Below the pieces are notes generated by a model. The model had not been told where the DNA came from. It saw only the letters and a program-made list of their open reading frames with translations, and made no database searches. A stretch of 64,000 nucleotides of DNA, from contig NZ_PSZE01000011.1 in assembly GCF_002933465.1 (NCBI RefSeq), positions 124,001-188,000 of the forward strand. The letters are read 5' to 3'. Of the stretch, positions 1-9,274 are shown one piece after another. Numbering within the stretch: position 1 is the first letter of the stretch; the number at the start of each line of letters is the position of its first letter. The DNA is from Nocardia nova (GTDB taxonomy: Bacteria > Actinomycetota > Actinomycetes > Mycobacteriales > Mycobacteriaceae). The translations under genes and the position numbers were made by a program.

Positions 1-34
1 CTCCGACCTGCTCGAACACACCGAAGGCGAGTGA
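1..34 (+). CDS. rpoZ: RNA polymerase omega subunit, C-terminal end (partial)
   Basis: The first 34 bases encode the last eleven residues SDLLEHTEGE plus a TGA stop. This closely resembles the C-terminus of mycobacterial omega (ending DLLEHTEGE), the small subunit that helps assemble and stabilise RNA polymerase. The rest of the gene lies left of the window. rpoZ directly before coaBC is the usual actinobacterial order, which supports the call from so short a stretch. Confidence 0.8.
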   Translation, partial: SDLLEHTEGE

Positions 35-87
35 CCCTGCGGTCGTAACCCGCTGTCTCTCCACCGGACCGAAGAGGCTTGATTCAG

Positions 88-1305
88 ATGCGAATCGTTG
101 TCGGCGTGGGCGGCGGGATCGCCGCCTACAAGGCGTGCTCGCTGGTGCGCAAGTTCACCGAGACCGGGCACGACGTCCGAGTCATTCCCACCGAGTCCGC
201 ACTGCAGTTCGTCGGTAAGGCCACCTTCGAGGCACTGTCGGGCAATCCGGTGCAGACCGGGGTTTTCGCCGACGTGCCCGAGGTGCCGCATGTGCGCATC
301 GGCCAGGAGGCCGATCTGGTGGTCATCGCCCCGGCCACCGCCGATCTGATGGCGCGTGCCGCCTCCGGCCGCGCCGACGATCTGCTCACCGCCACATTGC
401 TCACCGCCCGATGTCCGGTGCTGTTCGCTCCCGCCATGCATACCGAGATGTGGGAGCATCCGGCCACGATCGCGAATGTCGCCGCGCTGCGCGCCCACGG
501 CTCGACCGTGATGGAACCGGCTTCCGGGCGGCTCACCGGCGCCGACACCGGTCCGGGTCGGCTGCCCGAGCCGGAGGAGATCTTCGCGCTGGCCTCGCTG
601 CTGCTCGAGCGCTCCGACGCGCTGCCGCGCGATCTGGAGGGCCGCCGCGTCGTCGTCTCCGCGGGTGGCACTCGCGAACCGATGGATCCGGTCCGATTCC
701 TCGGCAACCGTAGTTCCGGCAAACAGGGCTATGCGATGGCCCGGGTGGCCGCTCAGCGCGGCGCCCAGGTCACCCTGATCGCCGGCAACACCATCGGCCT
801 GGAGCCGCCCGCCGCGGTCGAGGTCGTGCACGTGACGACCGCCGAGCAGATGGGTACCGCCGTCGACAAGCACTCCGTGGGCGCCGACGCGGTCATCATG
901 GCCGCTGCGGTCGCCGATTTCCGGCCGGTGAATGTCGCTGCCGCGAAAATCAAAAAGGGTGCGCACGAGCCGAATTCGATCGAACTGACCAAGAATCGCG
1001 ACATCCTGGCCGGGCTGGTGCAGGCGCGCCGCGACGGGCAGCTCGGCGGCCTGACGATCGTCGGTTTCGCCGCCGAAACCGGCGACGAACACGGCGACGT
1101 CCTGACTCACGCGCGGGCGAAACTGGCCCGCAAGGGCTGTGACTTGTTGGTGGTCAATGCCGTCGGCGAGGGTAAGGCGTTCGAGGTCGACAACAACGAC
1201 GGCTGGCTGCTCGGCGCCGATGGCACCGAACAGTCGCTGGACCACGGTTCCAAGGCGCTGCTCGCCAGCCGGGTACTCGATGCGCTGGGCCCGCTGTTGC
1301 GTTGA
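88..1305 (+). CDS. coaBC: Bifunctional phosphopantothenoylcysteine decarboxylase / phosphopantothenate-cysteine ligase
   Basis: This enzyme carries out two steps of coenzyme A synthesis: joining cysteine to 4'-phosphopantothenate, then FMN-dependent decarboxylation to 4'-phosphopantetheine. The 405-residue protein has the CoaC half first, with a flavin-binding glycine stretch (residues 6-12), the likely catalytic His68 in PHVRI, and the PAMHTEMW signature at 115-122. The CoaB half follows, with SAGGTREPMDPVRF from about 191, the RSSGKQG loop and the AKIKK lysines near 286-290. The ATG at 88 is chosen because GAAGAGG lies ten bases upstream; a TTG at 79 would sit on that ribosome site. It lies 53 bases after rpoZ. 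Confidence 0.95.
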   Translation: MRIVVGVGGGIAAYKACSLVRKFTETGHDVRVIPTESALQFVGKATFEALSGNPVQTGVFADVPEVPHVRIGQEADLVVIAPATADLMARAASGRADDLLTATLLTARCPVLFAPAMHTEMWEHPATIANVAALRAHGSTVMEPASGRLTGADTGPGRLPEPEEIFALASLLLERSDALPRDLEGRRVVVSAGGTREPMDPVRFLGNRSSGKQGYAMARVAAQRGAQVTLIAGNTIGLEPPAAVEVVHVTTAEQMGTAVDKHSVGADAVIMAAAVADFRPVNVAAAKIKKGAHEPNSIELTKNRDILAGLVQARRDGQLGGLTIVGFAAETGDEHGDVLTHARAKLARKGCDLLVVNAVGEGKAFEVDNNDGWLLGADGTEQSLDHGSKALLASRVLDALGPLLR

Positions 1306-1505
1306 GCCCCAAGTGATTCGGCCGTGCCGCCGTCGTGGCGACGCGGTCCGCACAGCGGTGGCGGCCGCCGCGCAGGCCCGAACGCCGGTGCTCCGCCCGG
1401 CCGTGGCAAGTTTGGAATAGTCTGAGGTAAAGGGTTGTGCGGTGACGCGATGCCGCTACTGTCGCATCCCGACATGAGAAACCCGTTGAGGGAGAGGGAA
1501 CAACT

Positions 1506-2720
<1,215 letters not shown>

Positions 2721-2758
2721 TCGGGTCCGCGCCTGCCGTGGCGGAAGCGGTAGAACCG

Positions 2759-2793
2759 ACGGCGCCCTCCGTTCCGACGGAGGGCGCCGTTTG
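2759..2793 (+). terminator. Intrinsic terminator after metK
   Basis: Two perfect 14-base arms (ACGGCGCCCTCCGT and ACGGAGGGCGCCGT) enclose a TCCG tetraloop and are followed by a short TTT. The position just after the metK stop fits a terminator. It also argues that priA begins downstream of it. Confidence 0.85.
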
Positions 2794-2812
2794 CGTGCCC
2801 GGCTCATCGTCC

Positions 2813-5167
2813 GTGGCGCCGAAACCCGTTGCGGCAAAGGAGATAGCGCCGCATTCCGAACACAACACATCGGACCCCGCGCCGCTCGAAGAACACGACT
2901 CGGATGCGGTGGACCACGCGGATCCGCGGAACCCGGCGAAGGGGGCCGGTGAAACCCGGCTCGACAAACCGATCGCCCGGGTGCTGCCGTTGCTCGAACC
3001 CGCCCACCTGGACCGCGATTTCGACTACTCGGTACCGCCGGAGATGGATGAGCTAGCCCAGCCCGGCGTACGCGTGCGGGTGCGATTCTCCGGCCGCCTG
3101 GTCGACGGATACATCCTCGAAAGGCTCACGCGCACCGAACATTCCGGAAAGATCCAGCCGTTGCAGCGGGTGGTGTCCGGCGAGCGCGTCCTCACACCGG
3201 AGATCCTTCGCCTGGTATCGGCCGTGGCCGCCCGTTACGCGGGAACACGGGCCGATGTGCTGCGGCTGGCGATTCCGCCGCGGCATGCGCGCACCGAGGC
3301 GGCCGAACCGAAACCCGTGGAGCTGCCGGAGATTCCGCCCGATTTCCCGGCCTGGTCGCACTACGTGCACGGTGGTTCGTTCCTGTCCGCGCTGCGTCGG
3401 GGCAGCGGCCCGCGTGCGGCCTGGCAGGCGATGTCCGGGGAGCAGTGGCCGCGCCGGCTCGCGGAATTGGCGGCCACCGCGGTCGCGAGCGGGCGCAGTG
3501 CGATCGTGATGGTGCCGGATCAGCGCGATCTGGACCGGGTCGTCACGGAATGTGTTGCCCTGGTGGGCGATTCGGTGGTCGGACTGTCGGCCGGGCTGGG
3601 GCCGGCCGCCCGGTACCGGCGCTGGCTCGCGGTGTTGCGTGGCACGGCACGGGTCGTGGTCGGAACGCGCAGCGCGGTTTTCGCGCCGGCGCAGAAACTG
3701 GGCTTGATCGTGGTGTGGGACGACGGCGACGACACTTATGCCGAACCGCGTGCGCCCTATCCGCACACCCGCGAGGTCGCGATGCTGCGCGCCCACGAAA
3801 CCGGCGCGGCCTTCATGGTAGCCGGGTTCGCGCGGACCGCGGAGGCGCAGGCCATCGTCGAATCCGGATGGGCGCACGACCTGATCGCCGACCGGAAGAC
3901 ACTGCGCGCCAACACTCCTCGCATCTACGCGCCTGGGGACAGTGATATCGCCCTGGAGCGGGACCCGATGGCGCGCGCGATCCGCATCCCCGGCACCGCC
4001 TTCGCCGCGGCGCGCCGAGCACTCGCCGCGGGCGACCCGGTGCTGGTACAGGTGCCGCGGCGCGGGTACGTCCCCGCCCTGGCCTGCGCGAAATGTCGCA
4101 CCCCGGCCCGCTGCCGCCACTGCAACGGGCCGCTGTCGCTGCCGGAGAGTGGTACCTGGGGCGGGCGAGACGCCCGGCCGGCCGCCGATTCCCGGGGCGG
4201 GGCACCGTCCCGGAACGGGTCGGTGCGATCGGCAGGTGATGCGACGGCCGCAAGCCGAGCCGGCGAACCATCCGCCGGGGATCACCGAGCGGGACATGCC
4301 GGCCCGCGGCATCCGGATCCCGCACGTTTGGACACGGCCCCGGACGAACGCCGTCCGGCGGCAGTTCCCCTGGGCAGCAAGGGGTCCGGGGATATCGCCC
4401 AGAGCCCGAGCTGTCGCTGGTGCGGCAAGGCGGAACCGGCCTTCCGGTGCGGTGCGTGCGGTTCGCGGGTGCTGCGGGCGGTGGTGATCGGTGCCCAGCG
4501 CACCGCGGAGGAACTGGGCCGTGCCTTTCCCGGTGTGCCGATCCGGGGTTCGGGCGGGGCCGCCGTGCTGGATTCGGTGCCCGACGGCCCGCAGGTGGTG
4601 GTCGCGACCATCGGCGCTGAACCCGCCGTGCCGGGTGGGTACGCGGTCGCGCTGCTGCTCGACGGCTGGGCGCTGCTCGGCCGCGCGGACCTGCGTGCCG
4701 CCGAGGACGCACTGCGGCGCTGGATGTCGGCGGCCGCCCTGGTCCGCCCCGCGGGTGAGGTGCTCGTGATGGCCGAACCGTCGCTGCCGACCGTGCAGGC
4801 GCTGGTGCGCTGGGATCCGGTCGGCCACGCCCGTCACGAACTCGCCGCTCGCACCGAGGTCCGCTTCCCGCCCGCGGTGCGCCTGGCCGCTGTCGACGGC
4901 ACGACCACCACTATCGGCGAACTCCTCGGTGGGACGGCACTACCGGATGGCGTCGAGGTCCTGGGCCCGGTGCCGCTGCCGCCCGGTGCCCGCATACCGT
5001 TCTCCGGCGACGCCGCGCCCGCCGAGGTCGAACGGATGATTCTCCGGGTCGACCGGCGAGCGGGCTCGGCGCTGTCGCGCTCGCTGGCCGCCGCCCTCGC
5101 AGTGCGCAGCAGTCATCGCTCGGACGGTCCGTTGCGCGTGCAGATCGATCCGGTCGACATCGGCTGA
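2813..5167 (+). CDS. priA: Primosomal protein N' (PriA), actinobacterial motor-degenerate type
   Basis: PriA recognises stalled replication forks and recruits the replisome. The N-terminal DNA-binding part is clear (ARVLPLLEPAHLDRDFDY, then VRVRFSGRLVDGYILER). The helicase core is degenerate: no GSGKT Walker A is visible and the DEEH position reads WDDGDD. Actinobacterial PriA proteins are known to have lost helicase motifs. The zinc region has CAKCRTPARCRHC, then CRWCG and CGAC, but about 90 low-complexity residues separate the first cysteine cluster from the second. The start is uncertain: GTG 2738 lies before the metK terminator, so GTG 2813 (784 aa) or GTG 2909 is preferred. Mycobacterial homologues are about 655 residues. 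Confidence 0.85.
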   Translation: MAPKPVAAKEIAPHSEHNTSDPAPLEEHDSDAVDHADPRNPAKGAGETRLDKPIARVLPLLEPAHLDRDFDYSVPPEMDELAQPGVRVRVRFSGRLVDGYILERLTRTEHSGKIQPLQRVVSGERVLTPEILRLVSAVAARYAGTRADVLRLAIPPRHARTEAAEPKPVELPEIPPDFPAWSHYVHGGSFLSALRRGSGPRAAWQAMSGEQWPRRLAELAATAVASGRSAIVMVPDQRDLDRVVTECVALVGDSVVGLSAGLGPAARYRRWLAVLRGTARVVVGTRSAVFAPAQKLGLIVVWDDGDDTYAEPRAPYPHTREVAMLRAHETGAAFMVAGFARTAEAQAIVESGWAHDLIADRKTLRANTPRIYAPGDSDIALERDPMARAIRIPGTAFAAARRALAAGDPVLVQVPRRGYVPALACAKCRTPARCRHCNGPLSLPESGTWGGRDARPAADSRGGAPSRNGSVRSAGDATAASRAGEPSAGDHRAGHAGPRHPDPARLDTAPDERRPAAVPLGSKGSGDIAQSPSCRWCGKAEPAFRCGACGSRVLRAVVIGAQRTAEELGRAFPGVPIRGSGGAAVLDSVPDGPQVVVATIGAEPAVPGGYAVALLLDGWALLGRADLRAAEDALRRWMSAAALVRPAGEVLVMAEPSLPTVQALVRWDPVGHARHELAARTEVRFPPAVRLAAVDGTTTTIGELLGGTALPDGVEVLGPVPLPPGARIPFSGDAAPAEVERMILRVDRRAGSALSRSLAAALAVRSSHRSDGPLRVQIDPVDIG

Positions 5168-5216
5168 CGCACAAGCGAATTCGGCGTGCCGGAGCAGGGG
5201 CGGCGCGGGGCGATGT

Positions 5217-6056
5217 TCAGCGGAACATGTCGATATTGCGTCGTGCCCACGCCGAGAAGGGGCGCGGTGCACGGCCGAGGACCGCCTCGACATCGCCGCT
5301 GACCCGCAGTTCCTCGGCAGTCGGCGCACCGATGATCGCCAGGGTCGTGTCGGCGGTGTCGGCGGGCATCACGGTGAGCAGTTCCGCGCGCGCCCGCTCG
5401 GCTGTCTGCTCGACGAAACGCACCGGCTCGCCGAGCGTTTCGGCCAGGTCCCGCACCCGATCACGCGGCGATTCGGGTGCGGGACCGGTCAGCACGTAGG
5501 TCCGGCCGGCGTGACCGGGCTCGCGCAGAGCGGTGGCGGCCACGGCGGCGATATCGTCGGGGTCCACGAAGGGGATCGCGACATCACCGAACGGCGCGGT
5601 GACCGTTCGCTGCGTGCGCACCGCGTCCGCCCACATCGCTACGTTCGATTGAAAACCGCTCGGCCGCAATATGGTCCATTCCAGTCCCGAGTTCTGGACG
5701 ACAACTTCGACCTGCTTTCCGAACTGTCCGTGCGAGGCGCTGTCGGGCCGGGTTCCGACGCCCTGTGACGACAAGAGGACGACTCGCCGCACTCCCGCAT
5801 CGCGTGCCGCGGCCAGCACTCCCGGCACATCTGCGGCCAGCGATCCCGGCGCGAGCAGCAGAAACAGCTGTTCCGCACCATCGAGGGCCGCCGTGACGTC
5901 ACGCGTATTCGTCAGATCGGCCGCAACGTGCCGCACGCCGTGGGGGAGGTCGTCGGGACGGCGGCGGGATACGGCGGTCACCTTCTCGCCGGCGTCGGCG
6001 AGCATCCGCACCAACGGTCGTCCGACGTTGCCGGTCGCTCCGGTTACCACGATCAT
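5217..6056 (-). CDS. NmrA-like NAD(P)-binding oxidoreductase
   Basis: This 279-residue protein belongs to the atypical short-chain dehydrogenase group (NmrA/quinone oxidoreductase QOR2-like). It starts MIVVTGATGNVGRPLV, the dinucleotide-binding motif of this group, and has a conserved LLSSQGV strand and a WTILRPSGFQSN segment. The classical YxxxK pair is not evident, as is usual in NmrA-like proteins, so it may be an NADPH-dependent quinone or aldehyde reductase or a redox sensor. The ATG at 6056 has AGGAG five bases upstream; a nearer GTG would overlap it. It is divergent from a TetR gene, with matching palindromes between them, so it is probably the regulator's target. Substrate unknown. 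Confidence 0.75.
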   Translation of the reverse strand: MIVVTGATGNVGRPLVRMLADAGEKVTAVSRRRPDDLPHGVRHVAADLTNTRDVTAALDGAEQLFLLLAPGSLAADVPGVLAAARDAGVRRVVLLSSQGVGTRPDSASHGQFGKQVEVVVQNSGLEWTILRPSGFQSNVAMWADAVRTQRTVTAPFGDVAIPFVDPDDIAAVAATALREPGHAGRTYVLTGPAPESPRDRVRDLAETLGEPVRFVEQTAERARAELLTVMPADTADTTLAIIGAPTAEELRVSGDVEAVLGRAPRPFSAWARRNIDMFR

Positions 6057-6064
6057 TTTCACTC

Positions 6065-6084
6065 CTAAGTTAGTTAACTGACTC
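6065..6084. promoter_or_regulatory. Putative TetR operator, proximal to the NmrA-like gene
   Basis: CTAAGTTAGTTAACTGACTC contains the symmetric core AGTTAACT. On the minus strand it reads AGTCAGTT followed by ACTAACT, the same half-sites as the second element at 6117-6141. It lies just upstream of the ribosome site of the NmrA-like gene, where a repressor would block transcription. Confidence 0.6.
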
Positions 6085-6116
6085 ACCGCACCGTACGGCA
6101 TCGTCTCCGATGTGTC

Positions 6117-6141
6117 TATAGTCAGTTGTATGACTAACTCA
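6117..6141 (+). promoter_or_regulatory. TetR promoter with overlapping operator; possible leaderless start
   Basis: TAGTCA-N6-TGACTA (6119-6136) is a perfect inverted repeat that covers the regulator's start codon at 6130. TATAGT at 6117-6122 is a good -10 hexamer and would place the transcript start at or next to the ATG, giving a leaderless mRNA. The operator shares AGTCAGTT...ACTAACT with the element at 6065-6084, suggesting joint control of both divergent genes. Confidence 0.6.
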
Positions 6142-6711
6142 GTCGACAGCAAGCGGGCCGGTGGTAAGCGGGAACGGCTCGCCGCCGCGGCCGCCGAGGT
6201 CTTCCATCGACAGGGGGTGGAGAAGACGACGATCGCCGACATCGCCCGGACTGCCGAGGTGCCGGTCGGCAACGTGTACTACTACTTCAAGACCAAGGAT
6301 CAGCTGATCCAGGCCGCGATCGGGGCTCACGCCCACAGCCTGGAGGGCTTCCTCGCCGAACTCGACCGGGAACCTCGGCCGGTCGATCGGCTGCGGGCGT
6401 TGATCCGGTCCTGGGTCGACCAGCGTGATCTCGCGGCCCGATACGGATGCCCGTCCGGCACCCTGGCCACCGAACTCGACAAACGCTCCGACGGAATGGA
6501 GCGGGAGCTGGCCGAGGTGATGGGCGTCCTGCTGGACTGGGTGCAGCGGCAATTCGAGCAGATGGGCCGCGCCGACGCGCGTGAACTGGCCGTCGCGCTC
6601 ATCGCCTCCTATCAAGGAATCTCTCTGCTCACCAACACTTTTCGAGATCCAGAACTGATGCGGACGGAGGGCGACCGGCTGGAGCGCTGGATCTGTTCGC
6701 TCGCCGCCTGA
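6130..6711 (+). CDS. TetR/AcrR family transcriptional repressor
   Basis: This is a 193-residue TetR-type regulator with an N-terminal helix-turn-helix: AAAAEVFHRQGVEKTTIADI, then VGNVYYYFKTKDQLI at about residues 45-60. The C-terminal ligand domain begins near residue 70 and includes GCPSGTLATELDK. ATG 6130 is chosen because an in-frame GTG 18 bases earlier would lie inside the -10 region. It is divergent from the NmrA-like reductase and both promoters carry related palindromes, so it very likely represses that gene and itself. The ligand is unknown; quinones or aldehydes are plausible from the partner. Confidence 0.85.
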   Translation: MTNSVDSKRAGGKRERLAAAAAEVFHRQGVEKTTIADIARTAEVPVGNVYYYFKTKDQLIQAAIGAHAHSLEGFLAELDREPRPVDRLRALIRSWVDQRDLAARYGCPSGTLATELDKRSDGMERELAEVMGVLLDWVQRQFEQMGRADARELAVALIASYQGISLLTNTFRDPELMRTEGDRLERWICSLAA

Positions 6712-6742
6712 GTCACTGCGCCCGCTGTGGCGCGCTCCATAC

Positions 6743-6783
6743 TTGTCAAAGATGCATTGCCGATATATCGTTGATCGGGTCAA
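6743..6783 (+). promoter_or_regulatory. Putative padR promoter with palindromic elements
   Basis: TTGTCA (6743-6748) and TATATC (6764-6769) resemble -35 and -10 boxes but with a short 15-base spacer. The -10 lies inside the perfect palindrome CGATATATCG (6761-6770). An inverted pair TTGA...TCAA follows at 6771-6783. PadR proteins often bind such AT-rich dyads in their own promoters, so autoregulation is likely. Confidence 0.45.
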
Positions 6784-6810
6784 CGTAAGACGATGCCCGA
6801 GGAGGCAATC

Positions 6811-7467
6811 ATGGAACGCATGGAGAACATGGACGGGTTCGGTCGCGGCCGTCGTCGCGGCCCCCGGCCGGACCCGCAGGAACACGGCGGACACGAACAG
6901 TTCCGTCGCCACCCGCGCGGACACGGCTTCGGGCCCTTCGGCCCGGATTTCGGACCCGGATTCGGTCCGGGCGGCCATGTCGGTCGCGGCCGCGGCCGCG
7001 GTGGACGCGGACGGCGCGGAGATGTCCGCGCGGCGATTCTGCTGCTCGTGCAGGAACGTCCGATGCACGGCTACGAGCTGATTCAGCAGATCCGCGAGCG
7101 AAGCGACGACATCTGGCGGCCCAGTCCCGGCTCGATCTACCCGGCACTGTCCCAGCTCGAGGACGAGGGCCTGGTGATCATCGAGAAGGTGGCCGGTCGC
7201 AAAACCGCCAAACTCACCGACGCGGGCGCCGAGTACGTCACCGAACACCGCGACGAACTGGGTGATCCCTGGCAGGACGTCCGCGAGGGCGTCGGGGACC
7301 AGGCACTGGACCTGCGCGAACTGGTCGGCCAGCTGATGGGTGCGGTCGGGCAGGTCGCCCGCGCCGGCACTCCCGAACAGGCCGGTAAGGCGGCCGAGGT
7401 CCTCACCGAGGCCCGGCGCTCGATCTACCGGATCCTCGCCGACGACGACACCACCGCGGCCGAGTGA
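6811..7467 (+). CDS. PadR family transcriptional regulator with Gly/Arg-rich N-terminus
   Basis: The winged-helix PadR domain is clear from about residue 70: DVRAAILLLVQERPMHGYEL, then SPGSIYPALSQLEDEGLV and a basic hairpin with GRKTAKLTDAG. A C-terminal helical part (QALDLRELVGQLMGAV) would serve dimerisation. Before it stand about 65 residues rich in Gly, Arg, Pro, His and Phe, probably disordered. The ATG at 6811 is preferred over 6793 because GAGGAGG lies five bases before it. No divergent transporter is adjacent, so the target is unclear; autoregulation is suggested by the dyad promoter. Confidence 0.85.
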   Translation: MERMENMDGFGRGRRRGPRPDPQEHGGHEQFRRHPRGHGFGPFGPDFGPGFGPGGHVGRGRGRGGRGRRGDVRAAILLLVQERPMHGYELIQQIRERSDDIWRPSPGSIYPALSQLEDEGLVIIEKVAGRKTAKLTDAGAEYVTEHRDELGDPWQDVREGVGDQALDLRELVGQLMGAVGQVARAGTPEQAGKAAEVLTEARRSIYRILADDDTTAAE

Positions 7468-7521
7468 GACGAATGCCGTGGCCCGTCACACGTACCGGTC
7501 CGCGCGGCGCGCACTCGGAAT

Positions 7522-7722
7522 ATGCGACGAAGTCGGGAACGCCGCGACGGGGGCCTCGCCTGGTGTGGGGACCTGACCGGGCATTTCCACATGGTGTACG
7601 ACCCGTTCGTGCAGCAGTTCCCGCTCACCCTGCTCGTCCCCGAGCACGCGCCGCTGCCGCAGTGCGCCTACGTCCCGCTGGGCACCGGAATCGGTGGGGT
7701 GATCGTGGGCGCGCATTCCTGA
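7522..7722 (+). CDS. Small protein of unknown function
   Basis: This 66-residue frame shows the G/C-rich third positions of real genes here and an ordered, non-shadow composition: GGLAWCGDLTGHFHMVYDPF, a proline-containing middle, then a glycine-rich tail GTGIGGVIVG. It lies between padR and def. There is no good ribosome site before ATG 7522, and the first nine residues are Arg-rich and may not be genuine. It resembles nothing I can name. The opposite strand also has an open frame here, but its composition looks like a shadow. Confidence 0.5.
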   Translation: MRRSRERRDGGLAWCGDLTGHFHMVYDPFVQQFPLTLLVPEHAPLPQCAYVPLGTGIGGVIVGAHS

Positions 7723-7789
7723 CGAAGCGGATTTCCGGCCGCCCGTAAAATGGGGCGACCGCAATGTCGTCTCGCCCGGGAGTGTGCCT

Positions 7790-8350
7790 GTGACAATCCA
7801 GCCCGTTCGCCTGTTCGGCGATCCCGTCCTGCGTGCCCGCGCGGACGAGGTGGACGCCTTCGACAGGGAACTCGAGCAGCTGGTCACCGACCTCACCGAC
7901 ACCATGCACGCCAGTGGCGGCGTCGGTATGGCCGCGCCGCAGATCGGGGTCGGCCTGCGGGTGTTCGTCTACGACACCGGCGATGCCGCCGGACACGTGG
8001 TGAATCCGGTCTTCGAGGTTCTCGGGACGGACGAGCAGACCGGCCCGGAGGGCTGCCTGTCGATTCCGGGGCTGCGCTACGACGTGACCCGTGCCCACCG
8101 CGTGGTGGCGCGGGGGGTCGACAGGCACGGTGAGCCGGTGAAATTCGAGGCGGAGGGGCTGCTCGCCCGCTGCGTGCAGCACGAAACCGATCATCTCGAC
8201 GGTGTGCTGTATCTGCAGCGGCTGGAACCGGCCACCCGCAAACAGGCCATGCGCGCGGTGCGGGAATCGGAGTGGTTCGCCGCCGGCAAGACGGTGATGT
8301 CGGCGGCCGAGGTCGCCGGCAGCCGTCCCGCGTCCGGGCGGGTCGAGTAG
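7790..8350 (+). CDS. def: Peptide deformylase
   Basis: Removes the formyl group from the initiator methionine of new proteins, using a bound metal ion. All three signatures are present: GVGMAAPQIG (residues 44-53), EGCLSIPG (87-94, Cys metal ligand) and HETDH (131-135, two His ligands and the catalytic Glu). The 186-residue length is normal. GTG 7790 is chosen because CGGGAG lies seven bases upstream; GTG 7784 is too close to it. Its stop abuts the fmt start with no gap, so deformylation and formylation genes are co-transcribed. Confidence 0.95.
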   Translation: MTIQPVRLFGDPVLRARADEVDAFDRELEQLVTDLTDTMHASGGVGMAAPQIGVGLRVFVYDTGDAAGHVVNPVFEVLGTDEQTGPEGCLSIPGLRYDVTRAHRVVARGVDRHGEPVKFEAEGLLARCVQHETDHLDGVLYLQRLEPATRKQAMRAVRESEWFAAGKTVMSAAEVAGSRPASGRVE

Positions 8351-9274
8351 ATGCGCGTGGTGTTCGCGGGGACTCCCGAACCGGCCGTTCCGTCGCTGCG
8401 GCGGCTCATCGAATCCGAGCGCCACGAGGTGGTGGCGGTGGTGACGAGGCCGGACGCGGTGGCCGGGCGCGGTCGCAAGGTGACGCGCTCGCCGATCGGG
8501 CGGCTGGCCGACGAATTCGGCATTCCGGTGCTGACCCCGCGCAAACCCTCGGAGCCGGAATTCGTTGCGGCACTGACTGATCTGTCGCCCGACTGCTGTC
8601 CGGTGGTGGCCTACGGCGCGCTGCTGCCGCCGGTGGTTCTCGACATCCCGCGGCACGGCTGGGTCAATCTGCATTTCTCGCTGCTGCCCGCGTGGCGTGG
8701 CGCGGCGCCGGTGCAGGCGGCGGTCCTGGCCGGCGACGAAATCACCGGCGCCTCGACCTTCCGTATCGAGGAGGGCTTGGACACGGGGCCGGTCTACGGC
8801 GTGGTCACCGAACGCATCGGCATCACCGATACCGCCGGCTCCCTGTTGGAGCGATTGTCGATCTCCGGTGCGCAGCTGCTCGAATCGACCCTCGACGGAA
8901 TCGAGGACGGCACCGTACAGGCCGTACCGCAGCCCAGTGAGGGCATCTCCTATGCGCCCAAGGTAGAGGCCGACGAAGGCCACATCCGCTGGGATCAACC
9001 GGCGCTGGCGGTCGGCCGCCGGATTCGCGCCGTCACGCCGGCGCCGGGCGCGTGGACCGAGATCGATGGTAAGCGACTGAAACTCGGGCCGGTCGAGTTG
9101 GTCGAGGATCAGCTGCCCGAGCGGGTGATCGAGGTGCGCAAATCCGGTGTCTACATCGGCACCGCCACCACCGCCGTGCGCTTGGATCAGGTCCAACCGC
9201 AGGGCAAACGGATGATGCCTGCCCTGGACTGGGCCCGCGGCGCCCGCCTGCAGCCCGGTGCGGTGGTCGAGTGA
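8351..9274 (+). CDS. fmt: Methionyl-tRNA formyltransferase
   Basis: Transfers a formyl group from 10-formyltetrahydrofolate to initiator Met-tRNA. The 307-residue protein has the N-terminal formyltransferase fold with NLHFSLLPAWRGAAP (about 106-120), holding the catalytic Asn and His, and the conserved Asp in EEGLDTG near 144. The C-terminal domain for tRNA acceptor binding follows from about residue 205. The ATG comes immediately after the def stop, and its own stop overlaps the rsmB start as GTGA, so the three genes form one translationally coupled unit. Confidence 0.96.
   Translation: MRVVFAGTPEPAVPSLRRLIESERHEVVAVVTRPDAVAGRGRKVTRSPIGRLADEFGIPVLTPRKPSEPEFVAALTDLSPDCCPVVAYGALLPPVVLDIPRHGWVNLHFSLLPAWRGAAPVQAAVLAGDEITGASTFRIEEGLDTGPVYGVVTERIGITDTAGSLLERLSISGAQLLESTLDGIEDGTVQAVPQPSEGISYAPKVEADEGHIRWDQPALAVGRRIRAVTPAPGAWTEIDGKRLKLGPVELVEDQLPERVIEVRKSGVYIGTATTAVRLDQVQPQGKRMMPALDWARGARLQPGAVVE

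Noticed and set aside
1306..1505. SAM riboswitch upstream of metK
   Set aside because: No recognisable SAM-I or SAM-IV core; the gap looks like an ordinary promoter and leader.
2836..2844. AAAGGAGAT ribosome-like site near the start of priA
   Set aside because: No in-frame ATG, GTG or TTG follows at a suitable distance, so it does not define a start.
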